Of a DNA stretch of 64,000 bases, positions 42,948 through 52,865 are shown one piece after another. The stretch is from Qipengyuania atrilutea (GTDB taxonomy: Bacteria > Pseudomonadota > Alphaproteobacteria > Sphingomonadales > Sphingomonadaceae). The stretch is taken from positions 806,001 through 870,000 of the forward strand of contig NZ_JABWGV010000001.1 in the NCBI RefSeq assembly GCF_013370205.1, in the 5' to 3' direction. Numbering within the stretch: the stretch's first letter is position 1; each line of letters begins with the position of its first letter. A program made the translations under genes and the position numbers. The notes beneath the pieces were generated by a model. That model was not told the origin of the DNA and searched no databases. It worked only from the letters and a program-made list of their open reading frames with translations.

Positions 42948-43700
42948 TCAGGTACCGGTCAAAAGTCGCCCGCCTACCCAGATCGTCAGTGCAGCGGTAA
43001 GCCACCTGATCCAGCTTACCGGCAGGAAGCGGACGGCGAGCAGGCTGCCGATCTGACCGCCGATCGCTACGGCTATCAGCATCGGCAGACCAAAAGATAC
43101 GGCAGCGGCAAAACGCTCCGGGCCGCCTTTCAGAAGCTGGCCGGCGAGACCGAACAGCGAATTGACGAGGATGAACAGGCTCGCCGTCGCGGCGATCGAC
43201 CGTGCATTTCTCCAGCGGACCAGATGCAGCAGCGGAGCCAGGAATATGCCTCCGCCGATGCCCACCAGACCCGCGAGATAGCCCAGCGGCACCGCAGCGA
43301 AAGGCATTGCCTTGGCGCCCCAGCCCGCACCCTCGGGAGCATCTTCCGCCTCGCGGTTTCGGAAGGGCACGAGGAGCGTCACGCCGGTAAGCACCAAGCT
43401 CGCGCCGAGCAGCAGCAAAAATGCGGCCTGATTGATGGGAGTCAGACCGCCAAGGAATGCCGCTGGCGCGGCCAGTCCCGTCAGCAGGATCGCTCCGCGC
43501 CACGGCGTAACGCCCGCGCGTGCGAAGCGGATCGTGCTGCCCGTGACCACCACGATGTTGCAGGCGAGCGAGATCAGCGGGAGAACGCGGTAATCTATCC
43601 CCGACAGCGCCAGCAGAGCGCTGTAGGTCGAGCCGCCTCCGAAGCCCACCGCTGCGTAAAGTAAAGCGGTGAGGAAGAACGCGGCTGCGAGCCAGATCAC
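42948..43700 (-). CDS. TSUP (TauE/SafE) family transporter
   Basis: A 250-residue inner-membrane protein with about eight hydrophobic segments. It shows the two inverted family repeats: FGGGSTYSALLAL in the first and LAGLVGIGGGIFLAPLL in the second. TSUP members export sulfite, sulfonates or organosulfur anions. Substrate cannot be told from sequence. It converges on the sulfotransferase gene, which gives only a loose sulfur link. Confidence 0.9.
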   Translation of the reverse strand: MIWLAAAFFLTALLYAAVGFGGGSTYSALLALSGIDYRVLPLISLACNIVVVTGSTIRFARAGVTPWRGAILLTGLAAPAAFLGGLTPINQAAFLLLLGASLVLTGVTLLVPFRNREAEDAPEGAGWGAKAMPFAAVPLGYLAGLVGIGGGIFLAPLLHLVRWRNARSIAATASLFILVNSLFGLAGQLLKGGPERFAAAVSFGLPMLIAVAIGGQIGSLLAVRFLPVSWIRWLTAALTIWVGGRLLTGT

Positions 43701-43737
43701 GCTCTTGTCCCGGCGAGCCTACTCAAACTGTGCACAC

Positions 43738-46506
43738 TTACTCGGCCAGCGCCTTGCTTCCCACTGCACCGTGGCAATGCTTGTACTTGCTACCCGAACC
43801 GCAGGGGCACGGAGCGTTGCGGCTGATTTCCTGGTCGGAGTAAGGATTGTCTGCGTTGCGCCCGCCGGGGCTGGCGGCGGCGCGCGGGCTGCCGGCAAGC
43901 GATCCGAACAGATCGGCACGGCGTTCGGAGCCGTCGCCGTCGTTGCTGTTGTCGATGCCGGTAAGCGGATCGATGTGACCGGTGAGGAAATCGGGAAGGT
44001 CGGGCAGCTTCTCCATCCGGATCGGCTCCGGCTGGTTGATCTGGACCTTCATCAGTTCGCCGGTTGTGTCTTCGCGCAACGTATCCAGCATCCGCTCGAA
44101 CAGGCTGAAGGCTTCCTGCTTGTACTCGTTGATCGGCTGCTTCTGCGCATGCGCACGGAGCCACACCACCTGGCGCAGCGCATCGAGCGTGGAGAGATGT
44201 TCCTTCCAGTGGTGATCGAGACGGCGCAGGAGCAAACTCTTTTCGAACTGCCGCCAGCGGCCTTCGTCCACCATGGCGACCTTCGCATTCATCTCGTCCT
44301 CGACGATGGCCGCAATGCGCTCTTCGATCATTTCCGGCTCGACCGAGTCTTCCTCGATCCAGTCATTGATCGGCGGTTGGATGCCGAGCACCTCGTCAAG
44401 GCGCGTCTTGAGGCCCTCAATGTCCCACTGTTCGGGATAGGACCCAGGGGGGCAGGCTTCGACCACCATCGCGGCGATCGCGTCCGAACGCATCGACAGG
44501 ACGACATCGTCGACCTGCTCACTGTCCATGATTTCGGCGCGCTGCTCGTAGATGACCTTGCGCTGGTCGTTCATGACGTCGTCGTATTCCACGACCTGCT
44601 TGCGCATTTCGTAGTTGCGCGATTCGACCTTGCGCTGCGCGGTTTCGATCGCCTTCGACAACCATTTGGAGCCGATCGCCTCGCCGTCTTCGAGGTTGGA
44701 ATTCATCATCTTCGAGAACAGCGTGTCGGGTCCGAAGATGCGCAGCAGATCGTCTTCGAGGCAGAGGTAGAAGCGCGAGAGACCGGGGTCGCCCTGCCGG
44801 CCCGAACGGCCGCGGAGCTGGTTGTCGATCCGGCGGCTTTCGTGCCGCTCCGTACCGAGCACGAACAGTCCGCCCGCGTCGAGAACCTGCTGCTTTTCGG
44901 CGGCGATCTCGTCTTTGATCTTCGCGACCGCTGCGTCGCGCTCGTCACCTTCGGGCAGGTGCGAAAGCTCTTCCTCAAGCCGGAACTCGAGGTTGCCGCC
45001 GAGCTGGATGTCGGTTCCGCGTCCGGCCATGTTGGTGGCGATCGTCACCGCTCCGAGCCGTCCGGCCTGTGCGACAATATGCGCCTCTTGCTCGTGGTGG
45101 CGCGCGTTGAGGACGGCGTGCTTCACGCCTTCCTGATCGAGGAAGTTCGAGAGCAGCTCGGACTTTTCGATCGAGACCGTACCGACCAGCACCGGCTGCC
45201 CGGTCGCGTTCTTCTCGGCGATGGCCTTGGCGATGGCCTGGAACTTGTCCTTGGTATTCTTGAAGAACTGGTCGTCCTCGTCGATCCGCTGCACCGGCAG
45301 GTTGGTCGGTATGGTGACCACGTTCATCTTGTAGATTTCCCAGAACTCGGCCGCTTCCGTGGCGGCGGTACCGGTCATGCCCGACAGCTTGGGATACATG
45401 CGGAAATAGTTCTGGAAAGTGATCGAAGCCATCGTCTGGTTTTCCGGCTCGATCTTCACGCCTTCCTTGGCCTCGGCCGCTTGGTGCAGACCATTGGACC
45501 AGCGGCGCCCCTCCATCATGCGGCCGGTGAACTCGTCGATGATGACGACCTTGTCGTCCTTCACGATGTAGTCGGTGTCGCGCTTGAACATGTGGACCGC
45601 GCGCAGCGCTTGGTCGAGGTGATGGACAACCTGCGTGTTCTCGACGTCGTAGAGGTTGTCCGTCTCGAGAAGCCCCTTTTCGGCGAGCAGTTTCTCGACT
45701 TCCTCGATCCCGTCTTCGGTGAGCGAGATCTGCTTTGTCTTCTCGTCCTTGTCGTACCAGTCTTCGGGAATGGTCTTCACCACCTCGTCGATCTGGACGT
45801 AGAGTTCCGCCTTGTCTTCGGTCGGACCCGAAATGATCAGCGGCGTCCGCGCCTCGTCGATAAGGATCGAGTCGACCTCGTCGACGATCGCGAAATTGAA
45901 GGGACGCTGCACCATGTCCGCGCGGCTGTGCTTCATGTTGTCGCGCAGATAGTCGAAGCCGAACTCGTTGTTCGTGCCGTAGGTGATGTCAGCGTTGTAG
46001 GCCTCGCGGCGCGCATGCTCCGGAAGATTCGGAATAATGACGCCGACCGTCAGGCCAAGGAACTTGTAGATGCGGCCCATCCACTCCGCGTCGCGCGGGG
46101 CGAGATAATCGTTCACGGTCACGACGTGGACGCCCTTGCCCTCAATTGCGTTAAGATAGGTCGCCAGCGTCGCGACCAGAGTCTTGCCCTCGCCGGTCCG
46201 CATCTCTGCGATCTCTCCGCGGTGAAGGACGATGCCGCCAATCATCTGCACGTCGAAATGCCGCATGCCGAGTACGCGCGAGGATGCCTCGCGGACGGTG
46301 GCGAAAGCTTCGGGCAGGATGTCGTCCAGGGTCTTGCCGTCCGCCAGAAGGTCGCGGAACTTGTCGGTCTGCGCAGCGAGTTCTTCGTCGGACAGCGACT
46401 GGATCTGTTCTTCCAAACCGTTGATCTGGTTGACGATCTTGCCCATCGAACGAACGTAGCGATCGTTCGAGGAGCCGAACATGGACTTGAAAATAGCGTT
46501 CATCAT
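43738..46506 (-). CDS. secA: Preprotein translocase ATPase SecA
   Basis: A 922-residue motor that drives unfolded preproteins through SecYEG. The nucleotide-binding domain has [13 protein letters not shown] and [20 protein letters not shown]. Motif III-VI blocks include [14 protein letters not shown] and [13 protein letters not shown] long helical scaffold follows, then a C-terminal zinc tail [17 protein letters not shown] that contacts SecB and ribosomes. Two adjacent ATGs (46506, 46503) could start it. Confidence 0.97.
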   Translation of the reverse strand: MMNAIFKSMFGSSNDRYVRSMGKIVNQINGLEEQIQSLSDEELAAQTDKFRDLLADGKTLDDILPEAFATVREASSRVLGMRHFDVQMIGGIVLHRGEIAEMRTGEGKTLVATLATYLNAIEGKGVHVVTVNDYLAPRDAEWMGRIYKFLGLTVGVIIPNLPEHARREAYNADITYGTNNEFGFDYLRDNMKHSRADMVQRPFNFAIVDEVDSILIDEARTPLIISGPTEDKAELYVQIDEVVKTIPEDWYDKDEKTKQISLTEDGIEEVEKLLAEKGLLETDNLYDVENTQVVHHLDQALRAVHMFKRDTDYIVKDDKVVIIDEFTGRMMEGRRWSNGLHQAAEAKEGVKIEPENQTMASITFQNYFRMYPKLSGMTGTAATEAAEFWEIYKMNVVTIPTNLPVQRIDEDDQFFKNTKDKFQAIAKAIAEKNATGQPVLVGTVSIEKSELLSNFLDQEGVKHAVLNARHHEQEAHIVAQAGRLGAVTIATNMAGRGTDIQLGGNLEFRLEEELSHLPEGDERDAAVAKIKDEIAAEKQQVLDAGGLFVLGTERHESRRIDNQLRGRSGRQGDPGLSRFYLCLEDDLLRIFGPDTLFSKMMNSNLEDGEAIGSKWLSKAIETAQRKVESRNYEMRKQVVEYDDVMNDQRKVIYEQRAEIMDSEQVDDVVLSMRSDAIAAMVVEACPPGSYPEQWDIEGLKTRLDEVLGIQPPINDWIEEDSVEPEMIEERIAAIVEDEMNAKVAMVDEGRWRQFEKSLLLRRLDHHWKEHLSTLDALRQVVWLRAHAQKQPINEYKQEAFSLFERMLDTLREDTTGELMKVQINQPEPIRMEKLPDLPDFLTGHIDPLTGIDNSNDGDGSERRADLFGSLAGSPRAAASPGGRNADNPYSDQEISRNAPCPCGSGSKYKHCHGAVGSKALAE

Positions 46507-46621
46507 GGTGAAGCGTGCCTTTCCGGCGCGTATGAAATGGAGGTTGCGGACCGCTGCTCTCGCCGAGAGAACGCGGAGAAAAGCCAGCCTCGGCCAGCTA
46601 TCGGAAATGAACGGAAGCGCG

Positions 46622-46894
46622 CTATTCGAAAGCGCGGTCGGGGCCGAACTGTACCGTCGGAAGGAAGATCGTCACCGGCCTGGCGGGACGGCAAACGTCG
46701 TTCTGCCGCTCGATCTTCAGGGGATTTTTCGATGGCTTCGTGCAGACACAGTCCTGTCCGCGCTGAATGGCTGAAGCCTTCCCGTCGTTAGACAGATGCG
46801 CGGTCAGCGTTTCGACGAACTGCGCCTGCGCCGGTACGCCGGCCGCGGTAAGGCCGGTCAATAGGGCAAGGCAGGTGAGCAGCCGCTTGAGCAT
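46622..46894 (-). CDS. Small exported hypothetical protein
   Basis: A 90-residue protein with a signal peptide ([19 protein letters not shown], cleavage after PAQA) and a short mature part with a CVC pair and one further Cys ([18 protein letters not shown]). I do not recognise a family. The start at 46894 gives a proper signal peptide, and the longer frame from 46948 does not. It lies between secA and argJ, diverging from argJ. Confidence 0.62.
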   Translation of the reverse strand: MLKRLLTCLALLTGLTAAGVPAQAQFVETLTAHLSNDGKASAIQRGQDCVCTKPSKNPLKIERQNDVCRPARPVTIFLPTVQFGPDRAFE

Positions 46895-46992
46895 CGTGGG
46901 CGGGTGTGTATCACGCAAGAGATTAATGGTCCATATATACTGATGCACAGCCTTGTTTACCGCGCAAGCTTCGCAACTTATGGCACTGGTCC

Positions 46993-48219
46993 ATGGACCT
47001 CGCCCGCTCGCCGCTCGCTCGCCCCTTTCCCGATCTGCCAGGCATTGCAGGAGTAACCTGCCGGGTCGCCAATGCCCGCTACAAGGATTGGGACCGCGCC
47101 GACTTGACCTTCGTCGAACTGGCGGAAGGGACCAGTGTCGCCGGGCTTTTCACTAAAAGCGCCTGCGCCTCCACAGAGGTCGAGATGGGGCGCAAGCAGG
47201 TACCGGCTTCCGGCGCGCGTGCGCTGATCGTGAACGCCGGGAATTCCAACGCCTTCACCGGATACCGCGGACGCGAAGCGATCGAGCAAATCGTGGGACA
47301 AGTCTCCGCGCATCTGGGCTGTGAACCGGCTCAGGTGTTCGTATCCTCGACCGGCGTGATCGGCGTGCCGCTGCCGAAGGACAAGGCCTGTGCCGGGGTA
47401 GAGGCGGCGCTGAAAAGCGAGCCGGCCAGCTGGGAAGCGGCGACCCATGCGATCGGGACAACCGACACTTTCCCCAAGGCTGCGACCACCAGCGCGCTCG
47501 TCGGAGGCAAGACGGTTACGCTGGTCGGCATCATCAAGGGTTCGGGCATGATCGCGCCCGACATGGCGACGATGCTCGGCTACATCTTCACCGATGCGGC
47601 AGTCGAATCGCAGTTTCTGCAAGAGCTGCTGGCGCGCGCCAACGCCGAGACTTTCTCCTGCATCACGGTCGATGGCGACACGTCGACGAGCGATACCGTG
47701 CTCGCCTTCGCAACCGGCAAGGCGGGCGGAACACCGCTCGCGTCCTACGATGACGACGGTGCCGATGCGTTCGCCGCGGCGCTTACGGACCTATGCCGCC
47801 AGCTTGCCCAGCTTGTCGTGCGCGACGGCGAAGGAGCGAGCAAGTTCATCGAAATCGCGGTGACAGGAGCCGCCTCGAACGAAAGCGCGCACAGGATCGG
47901 GCTCGCCATCGCGAATTCCCCGCTCGTGAAGACGGCGATCGCCGGCGGCGATGCGAACTGGGGACGGATCGTCATGGCGGTCGGCAAGGCGGGCGAACCG
48001 GCAGACCGCGACCGCCTTTCGATCGGTTTCGGCGGAACTTGGGCGGCGAAGGACGGACAGCCGCTGCCCGATTACGACGAAGCGCCCGTGGCCGAATATC
48101 TGAAAGGCGACGAGGTGCGCATCGAAATCGATCTCGGCCTCGGAAGCGGGCGTGCTACGGTGTGGACCTGCGATCTGACGCACGGCTACATCGACATCAA
48201 CGCGGATTACCGTTCGTGA
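46993..48219 (+). CDS. argJ: Bifunctional glutamate N-acetyltransferase / ornithine acetyltransferase
   Basis: A 408-residue Ntn-type enzyme that recycles the acetyl group in arginine synthesis. It self-cleaves before the catalytic Thr in MIAPDMATMLGYIFTDA. NAGNSNAFTG, SSTGVIGVPL and the C-terminal GGDANWGRIVMAVGKAG and THGYIDINADYRS match ArgJ throughout. It is coupled to the following inositol-phosphatase-family gene by a 4-base overlap. Confidence 0.96.
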   Translation: MDLARSPLARPFPDLPGIAGVTCRVANARYKDWDRADLTFVELAEGTSVAGLFTKSACASTEVEMGRKQVPASGARALIVNAGNSNAFTGYRGREAIEQIVGQVSAHLGCEPAQVFVSSTGVIGVPLPKDKACAGVEAALKSEPASWEAATHAIGTTDTFPKAATTSALVGGKTVTLVGIIKGSGMIAPDMATMLGYIFTDAAVESQFLQELLARANAETFSCITVDGDTSTSDTVLAFATGKAGGTPLASYDDDGADAFAAALTDLCRQLAQLVVRDGEGASKFIEIAVTGAASNESAHRIGLAIANSPLVKTAIAGGDANWGRIVMAVGKAGEPADRDRLSIGFGGTWAAKDGQPLPDYDEAPVAEYLKGDEVRIEIDLGLGSGRATVWTCDLTHGYIDINADYRS

Positions 48220-49016
48220 GTGCTATTCTGGACCAAGCCATCCGCGCCCTGATGCAGAAGGCGAGCGAAGAGGCGATCATGCCGCACTACCGCGATCTCA
48301 ATGCGGACGAGATCACCAACAAGGCCAGCGACGACGTCGTAACGGTCGCCGACCATGCCTCGGAGAAAATCCTGACCGAAGGGCTGGCGAAGCTCGAGCC
48401 CGGCATCGCCATCGTGGGCGAGGAGGCGTCATTCGCCGATCCGGGCGTGCTCGAAGGACTGAACGGCGATTGCTGGATCGTCGACCCGCTCGACGGGACG
48501 AACAATTTCGCGCTCGGGAAGCCGCCCTTCGGCATTCTGCTCGCCCGCGCGAGCGGCGGCGTCGCGCGTTCGGGCTGGATTTACGACTGCCTGACCGGGC
48601 GCTTCTGTTCGGTCCACGAAGGCGAAGGCGCCTTCCTCGATGGCGAACGCATTACCGCGCGGGAAAGCGGCGAAACCCCGCCCGTTGCGGCGATCTCCCT
48701 TGTCTTCATGCACGAGGAACAACGCGAAGCCGTGAAAGAGCGCGTCGCTCCGCATTACCGGCTCGTCGATATCCCGCGCTGCGCGGCGGAGCAATATCCG
48801 CGCCTGGCGCTCGGCATCAACGACGTCTCAATCTTCCAGCGTACGCTTGCATGGGACCATGCGGCCGGCGCGCTATGGCTCAACGAAGCGGGCGGAAAAG
48901 TCGCCCGACCGGACGGTTCGCCCTACCGCGTAAACGACGAGCGGACCGGAATGCTTGGCGCATCCAGTCCGCGTCTATGGGAAGAACTCGCCGCGCGCTG
49001 CGGCGATATCGGTTAA
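48216..49016 (+). CDS. Inositol monophosphatase family protein
   Basis: A 266-residue Mg2+-dependent phosphatase. Both family motifs are intact: WIVDPLDGTNNFALGKP (metal site) and the C-terminal WDHAAGALWLNEAGGKV, with the upstream Glu in IVGEEAS. Substrate could be inositol phosphate, histidinol phosphate or 3'-phosphoadenosine phosphate, and the sequence does not decide. It is translated from GTG at 48216, overlapping the argJ stop (GTGA). It converges on trxA with a 4-base overlap. Confidence 0.92.
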   Translation: MSAILDQAIRALMQKASEEAIMPHYRDLNADEITNKASDDVVTVADHASEKILTEGLAKLEPGIAIVGEEASFADPGVLEGLNGDCWIVDPLDGTNNFALGKPPFGILLARASGGVARSGWIYDCLTGRFCSVHEGEGAFLDGERITARESGETPPVAAISLVFMHEEQREAVKERVAPHYRLVDIPRCAAEQYPRLALGINDVSIFQRTLAWDHAAGALWLNEAGGKVARPDGSPYRVNDERTGMLGASSPRLWEELAARCGDIG

Positions 49017-49333
49017 AGCTGCTGTTCGAGCCAGCCTTTGAGCTGGCTCTTGGGCGCTGCGCCCCGCATGTCGGCCACGATCTCGCCGTTCTTGTAAAGC
49101 GCGAGGTAGGGAATGCCCTGCACGCCCAGCTTGCCCGGCGTATCGGGATTTTCCATGATATCCATCTTCGCGATCGTGACCTTCTCGGACAGTTCGTCGC
49201 TGATTTCCTCCAGCGCCGGGCCAATCATTTTGCACGGGCCGCACCAGTCGGCCCAGAAATCGACGAGCACGGGCTTGTCGCTTTCGAGGACGTCGGACTG
49301 GAAGCTGGAATCGGTTACGGCGGTGGTGGCCAT
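49013..49333 (-). CDS. trxA: Thioredoxin
   Basis: A 106-residue cytoplasmic thioredoxin with the active site FWADWCGPCKMI, cis-Pro in GIPYLALYKNG and the usual fold. The start at 49333 has AAGGAGA 8 bases upstream, and a longer frame ten codons up lacks one. It follows addA in the same direction, 91 bases downstream, but probably has its own promoter. Confidence 0.95.
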   Translation of the reverse strand: MATTAVTDSSFQSDVLESDKPVLVDFWADWCGPCKMIGPALEEISDELSEKVTIAKMDIMENPDTPGKLGVQGIPYLALYKNGEIVADMRGAAPKSQLKGWLEQQL

Positions 49334-49424
49334 CGCGGCTCTCCTTCGGATTACTGTGCTCAATTCAATCTAGGACGGATCGCGGCGGACTCAAGCGCGC
49401 CGTGCGCACAAGCTTTGCTGCGCG

Positions 49425-52400
49425 TCAGGCAAAGCGCGCTTTGGCGGCGGCAAGCATCTCGGCGGGAAGCGGAAAAAGCTGCGGGGTCTGAGTGTAGAGC
49501 ACGGCGGCAGCGACCTCCCGCCCCGGATAGATCGCCTCCAGCGCGGCGACATAAGCAGCCATCTGCATCACCGTCGCGTCGGGGATATCGGCCAGCGTTT
49601 CGGGCGGGCGGCGCGCAGTCTTGAAGTCAACCACCGTGATCTTCGTCGGCGTAACGAGCAGGCGGTCGACCGTCCCGGCAACGACCTGCCCGCCGACGAT
49701 CGCCGAGAACGGCACTTCGGCAAGCGCATCCCTTCCGAACACATCGGCGAAATCGGGTTCGGCGATTACGCCCAGCGCACTGCGCGCAATTTCTGCTCGC
49801 GTGTCCTCTCCCAGATCGTCCGCCTGCCGCGCCAGCCACGCCCGCGCCGCTTCTTCGCGCCGGTCGGCCGCTACCGCGGGCAGGCGTTCGAGCAGCGCGT
49901 GAATCAGCACCCCGCAACGCGCGGCAATCGCCAGTCGATCGGCGGCGAGCGGCGGGTCGGCCGGTTCGAATTCGCCCATGGCCGAGGGAGCGAGCGGCCG
50001 CGGCGGGCGCGGCTCTTCCCCGACCGGGCGGCGTGCCCACTCCGGCAAAGCGAGCGCAAGCGTAGACGCCTTAGAAGCGCCGTCCGAAACGGGCTCCGGC
50101 TTTACGCCGAACTCCCACCGGCCGCCCCAGATGTCGTCCTCCAATGCGTCCTCGCCGAACAGCGGGCGCAGCCGCGCGTACCAACTGTCCTCATGCGCCT
50201 CGCCCTTCTCGCGCGGCGACAGCGAGCCGCCGATGAACAGCGCCTCTTCCGCGCGGGTCATGGCGACGTAGAGCAGCCGCCAGTGCTCCTGCATTTCGGC
50301 CCGCGCCGCGGCCTCATGCGCCGCCGCGACCAGCCCCACGCGCTGGTCCTTAGAAAGGCCCGGCAGCGGCACGATGTTTGGTGCGTACTGCCCCGGCACG
50401 TCCTCGCGCAGCGCCAGCGCGCCCGGCGCGCTCGGCCGGCCCGCCGCGTCGGCGAGGATGACGATCGGTGCCTGCAATCCCTTGGAGCCGTGAACGGTCA
50501 TCACGCGGACCTGGTCCCCGCCCTCGCCCGCCTCGCGCTTGAGTTCGCCATCGCCCGCATCGAACCACTGGATGAAGCCCTGCAGGCTTGCGACGTGGCT
50601 GGAAGCATAGGCGTTTGCGGCGTTCAAAAGCTCGTCGATCGGATCGCCCGCCTCGCGCCCGAGCCGCTCAATCAGGCGACGGCGGCCGTTTGGCGGACCG
50701 ACCAGCACGTAATGGAGCAGCGCCTGAGGCGTTTCGTAGTCGGCGCGGCGCAGTATCTCGCGCAGGGCGGCAGCGGTTTCGCTGGCTTGCGCGTCTTCGC
50801 TCGTCCGTAAGTGTTCCCACAGCCGCACGTTCGCAGGCCGGTAAGCAAGCCGCAGGAGATCCTCCTGGCTCCAGCCGATCAGCGGCGACACCAGTAGCGC
50901 GGCGAGGTTCAGGTCGTCGAGCGGCTGCGCGGCGAAGCGAAGCACCGCCATCAGGTCCTTCACCGCCAGCGGATTTCCGAGCCGCAGCCGGTCCACACCG
51001 GCCACCGGCACGCCATAGGCATAGAGCCGCGCAACAATCAACGAGGCAAGCTCGCGCCGCTTGCGCACGAGCACCATAACATCGCCCGGTCCTGCATTGC
51101 GCGCCCCGCCCTTGTGCAGCGGGAAGCCATCCTTCATCCAGCGCGCGACCTGCCGGGCGATCCGTTCCGCCATTTGCCGGTCATGCCGCGAGAGCCAGCC
51201 CTGTTCGCCGCCCTCATCGTCCTCGTCGTCGCTGCCTTCGGGGGCGCTGACCGTGTTCCACAGCGTCACGAGGCCCGGACGCGTCTCGCCTACATGCGGC
51301 TCCGCCTCGCGCGGCAGGCCGAATGCTTCCGATCCGATCGCCGCGATCGCCTTGTCCACGAAGTCGAGCACTGGGGCGGAGGTGCGGAACGACTGGCCGA
51401 GCCCGTATTCGCGGAGGCTGCGTGCATCGGGTCCGCCGCGCAGGTCCGCCGCATTCACCGCTGCCTCGCCCATGCGTTTCGCGACGCGGGTCTTCGCGAC
51501 CTCGAAATTCTCGGGCGAAGTCCCCTGGAAGCCGAAGATCGCCTGCTTGTAATCGCCGACGGTAAAGATCGTGCGCGCCTTGCCCTCGTGGGCGGCAAGC
51601 CCGTCGTAGAAATCGTCGATAAGCGCGAAGACGATCGCCCACTGGTCCGCATTCGTATCCTGCGCCTCGTCGATCAGCACGTGGTCGAAGCGCCGGTCCA
51701 TCTTGTATCGGATCCACGGCGCCATTTCCTTCTGCGTCAGAAGCTGCGCAGCGCGGCGGATCTGGTCGTCGAAATCGATCAGCCCTTCCCGCGCTTTTGC
51801 TTCTTCCCATCGCAGCGAGAAGGTGCGCCCGAGTTCCAGCATCGGCGCGAGGTAGTCCGCCAGATCGACCAGCGCGCAGTAGCTACGAACCCGGCCCAAG
51901 CTTTTTGCAACTGCTCCCATCGCGTCGCCATAATTCGGGTCGCGCTTCACCAGCGCAGCGAGCGGCGTGCCCGTCTTGGTAAGTGCAGTGCCGTAGAAGC
52001 CGTCCAGTTCCGCCAGCCTTCCGGCGGGATCGAGCGCGAGCCAATGACTCGTGAAGTCCGCCGCTTTCCGCCCCGTCGCGGTGTTCCAGTCGCGCGCGAT
52101 TGCCAGCGCATGGTTGAGCTCCGACGCCGCGAAACTATCGTCCTCGCAAAGCGCCGCCGCATCCTCGCGCCGCGCCTCCGCCGAAAGCCCGAGCAGTCGC
52201 CGCGCCCGTCCGCCCATCGGCGGCGACCATGCGCCCGCTCCGGTCCACAAATCGTGCGCTCCGGCGCAGCGCATCAGCCAGCCGAGCACCGTATCCGCGC
52301 CCTTGCGCCGCGAGAGGTCGGCGATCGTGCCGAGCGTGGCTTCGTCGCCGGTTCGCTCCGCCTCGGCGAGCATTTCGCCCAGCACCTGCCGGCTCAGAAG

Positions 52401-52865
52401 GTCGCGCTCGCGGTCCTCCATCGCCCGCGTTCCGGGCGCGAGGCGTGCCTCTTCAGGAAAGCTGGCGAGCAGATATTGCGCGAAGGCGTGGATCGTATCG
52501 ATCCGCAGCCCGCCGCCGGGACAATCGAGCACGCTGGCGAACAGCGACCGTGCCCGCGCCAGGCTTTCGGGGGTAGCCGGTGCGCCGATATGTGCAAGTT
52601 CGCGCCCGAGCCGCTCGGCAGGCAGCCGGACCCAGCGCGCCAGCACATCATTGACCCGCACCGCCATTTCCGCGGCCCCTGCCTTGGTGAAAGTCAGGCA
52701 GAGGATCTCCTCCGGCCGCGTATCGGGGCGCAGCAGTAGGCGCAGCACCCGGGCGGAAAGCACCTGTGTCTTGCCTGTCCCGGCGGAGGCCGAGAGCCAC
52801 ACGCTTTCGCGCGGATCGACCGCGTCGAGCTGGCCGCCGAGCAGCGGATAGACCGCTCCGCTCAT
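49425..52865 (-). CDS. addA: Double-strand break repair helicase AddA
   Basis: A 1,146-residue UvrD-like helicase-nuclease of the alphaproteobacterial AddAB complex. Motifs: SASAGTGKTQVLSARVLRLL (Walker A), CLTFTKAGAAEMAVR, LIDEAQDTNADQW (Walker B), MTVHGSKGLQAPIVILAD, and a C-terminal RecB-type nuclease with VAGTVDRLL and VDFKTARRPPE. AddAB resects broken ends and loads RecA. The start at 52865 overlaps the addB stop (ATGA). Confidence 0.95.
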   Translation of the reverse strand: MSGAVYPLLGGQLDAVDPRESVWLSASAGTGKTQVLSARVLRLLLRPDTRPEEILCLTFTKAGAAEMAVRVNDVLARWVRLPAERLGRELAHIGAPATPESLARARSLFASVLDCPGGGLRIDTIHAFAQYLLASFPEEARLAPGTRAMEDRERDLLSRQVLGEMLAEAERTGDEATLGTIADLSRRKGADTVLGWLMRCAGAHDLWTGAGAWSPPMGGRARRLLGLSAEARREDAAALCEDDSFAASELNHALAIARDWNTATGRKAADFTSHWLALDPAGRLAELDGFYGTALTKTGTPLAALVKRDPNYGDAMGAVAKSLGRVRSYCALVDLADYLAPMLELGRTFSLRWEEAKAREGLIDFDDQIRRAAQLLTQKEMAPWIRYKMDRRFDHVLIDEAQDTNADQWAIVFALIDDFYDGLAAHEGKARTIFTVGDYKQAIFGFQGTSPENFEVAKTRVAKRMGEAAVNAADLRGGPDARSLREYGLGQSFRTSAPVLDFVDKAIAAIGSEAFGLPREAEPHVGETRPGLVTLWNTVSAPEGSDDEDDEGGEQGWLSRHDRQMAERIARQVARWMKDGFPLHKGGARNAGPGDVMVLVRKRRELASLIVARLYAYGVPVAGVDRLRLGNPLAVKDLMAVLRFAAQPLDDLNLAALLVSPLIGWSQEDLLRLAYRPANVRLWEHLRTSEDAQASETAAALREILRRADYETPQALLHYVLVGPPNGRRRLIERLGREAGDPIDELLNAANAYASSHVASLQGFIQWFDAGDGELKREAGEGGDQVRVMTVHGSKGLQAPIVILADAAGRPSAPGALALREDVPGQYAPNIVPLPGLSKDQRVGLVAAAHEAAARAEMQEHWRLLYVAMTRAEEALFIGGSLSPREKGEAHEDSWYARLRPLFGEDALEDDIWGGRWEFGVKPEPVSDGASKASTLALALPEWARRPVGEEPRPPRPLAPSAMGEFEPADPPLAADRLAIAARCGVLIHALLERLPAVAADRREEAARAWLARQADDLGEDTRAEIARSALGVIAEPDFADVFGRDALAEVPFSAIVGGQVVAGTVDRLLVTPTKITVVDFKTARRPPETLADIPDATVMQMAAYVAALEAIYPGREVAAAVLYTQTPQLFPLPAEMLAAAKARFA

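Noticed and set aside
43669-46791. A 1,040-codon open frame on the plus strand opposite secA
   Set aside because: It is the antisense shadow of a high-GC gene; the minus-strand product is an unmistakable full-length SecA and the plus frame shows no domain.
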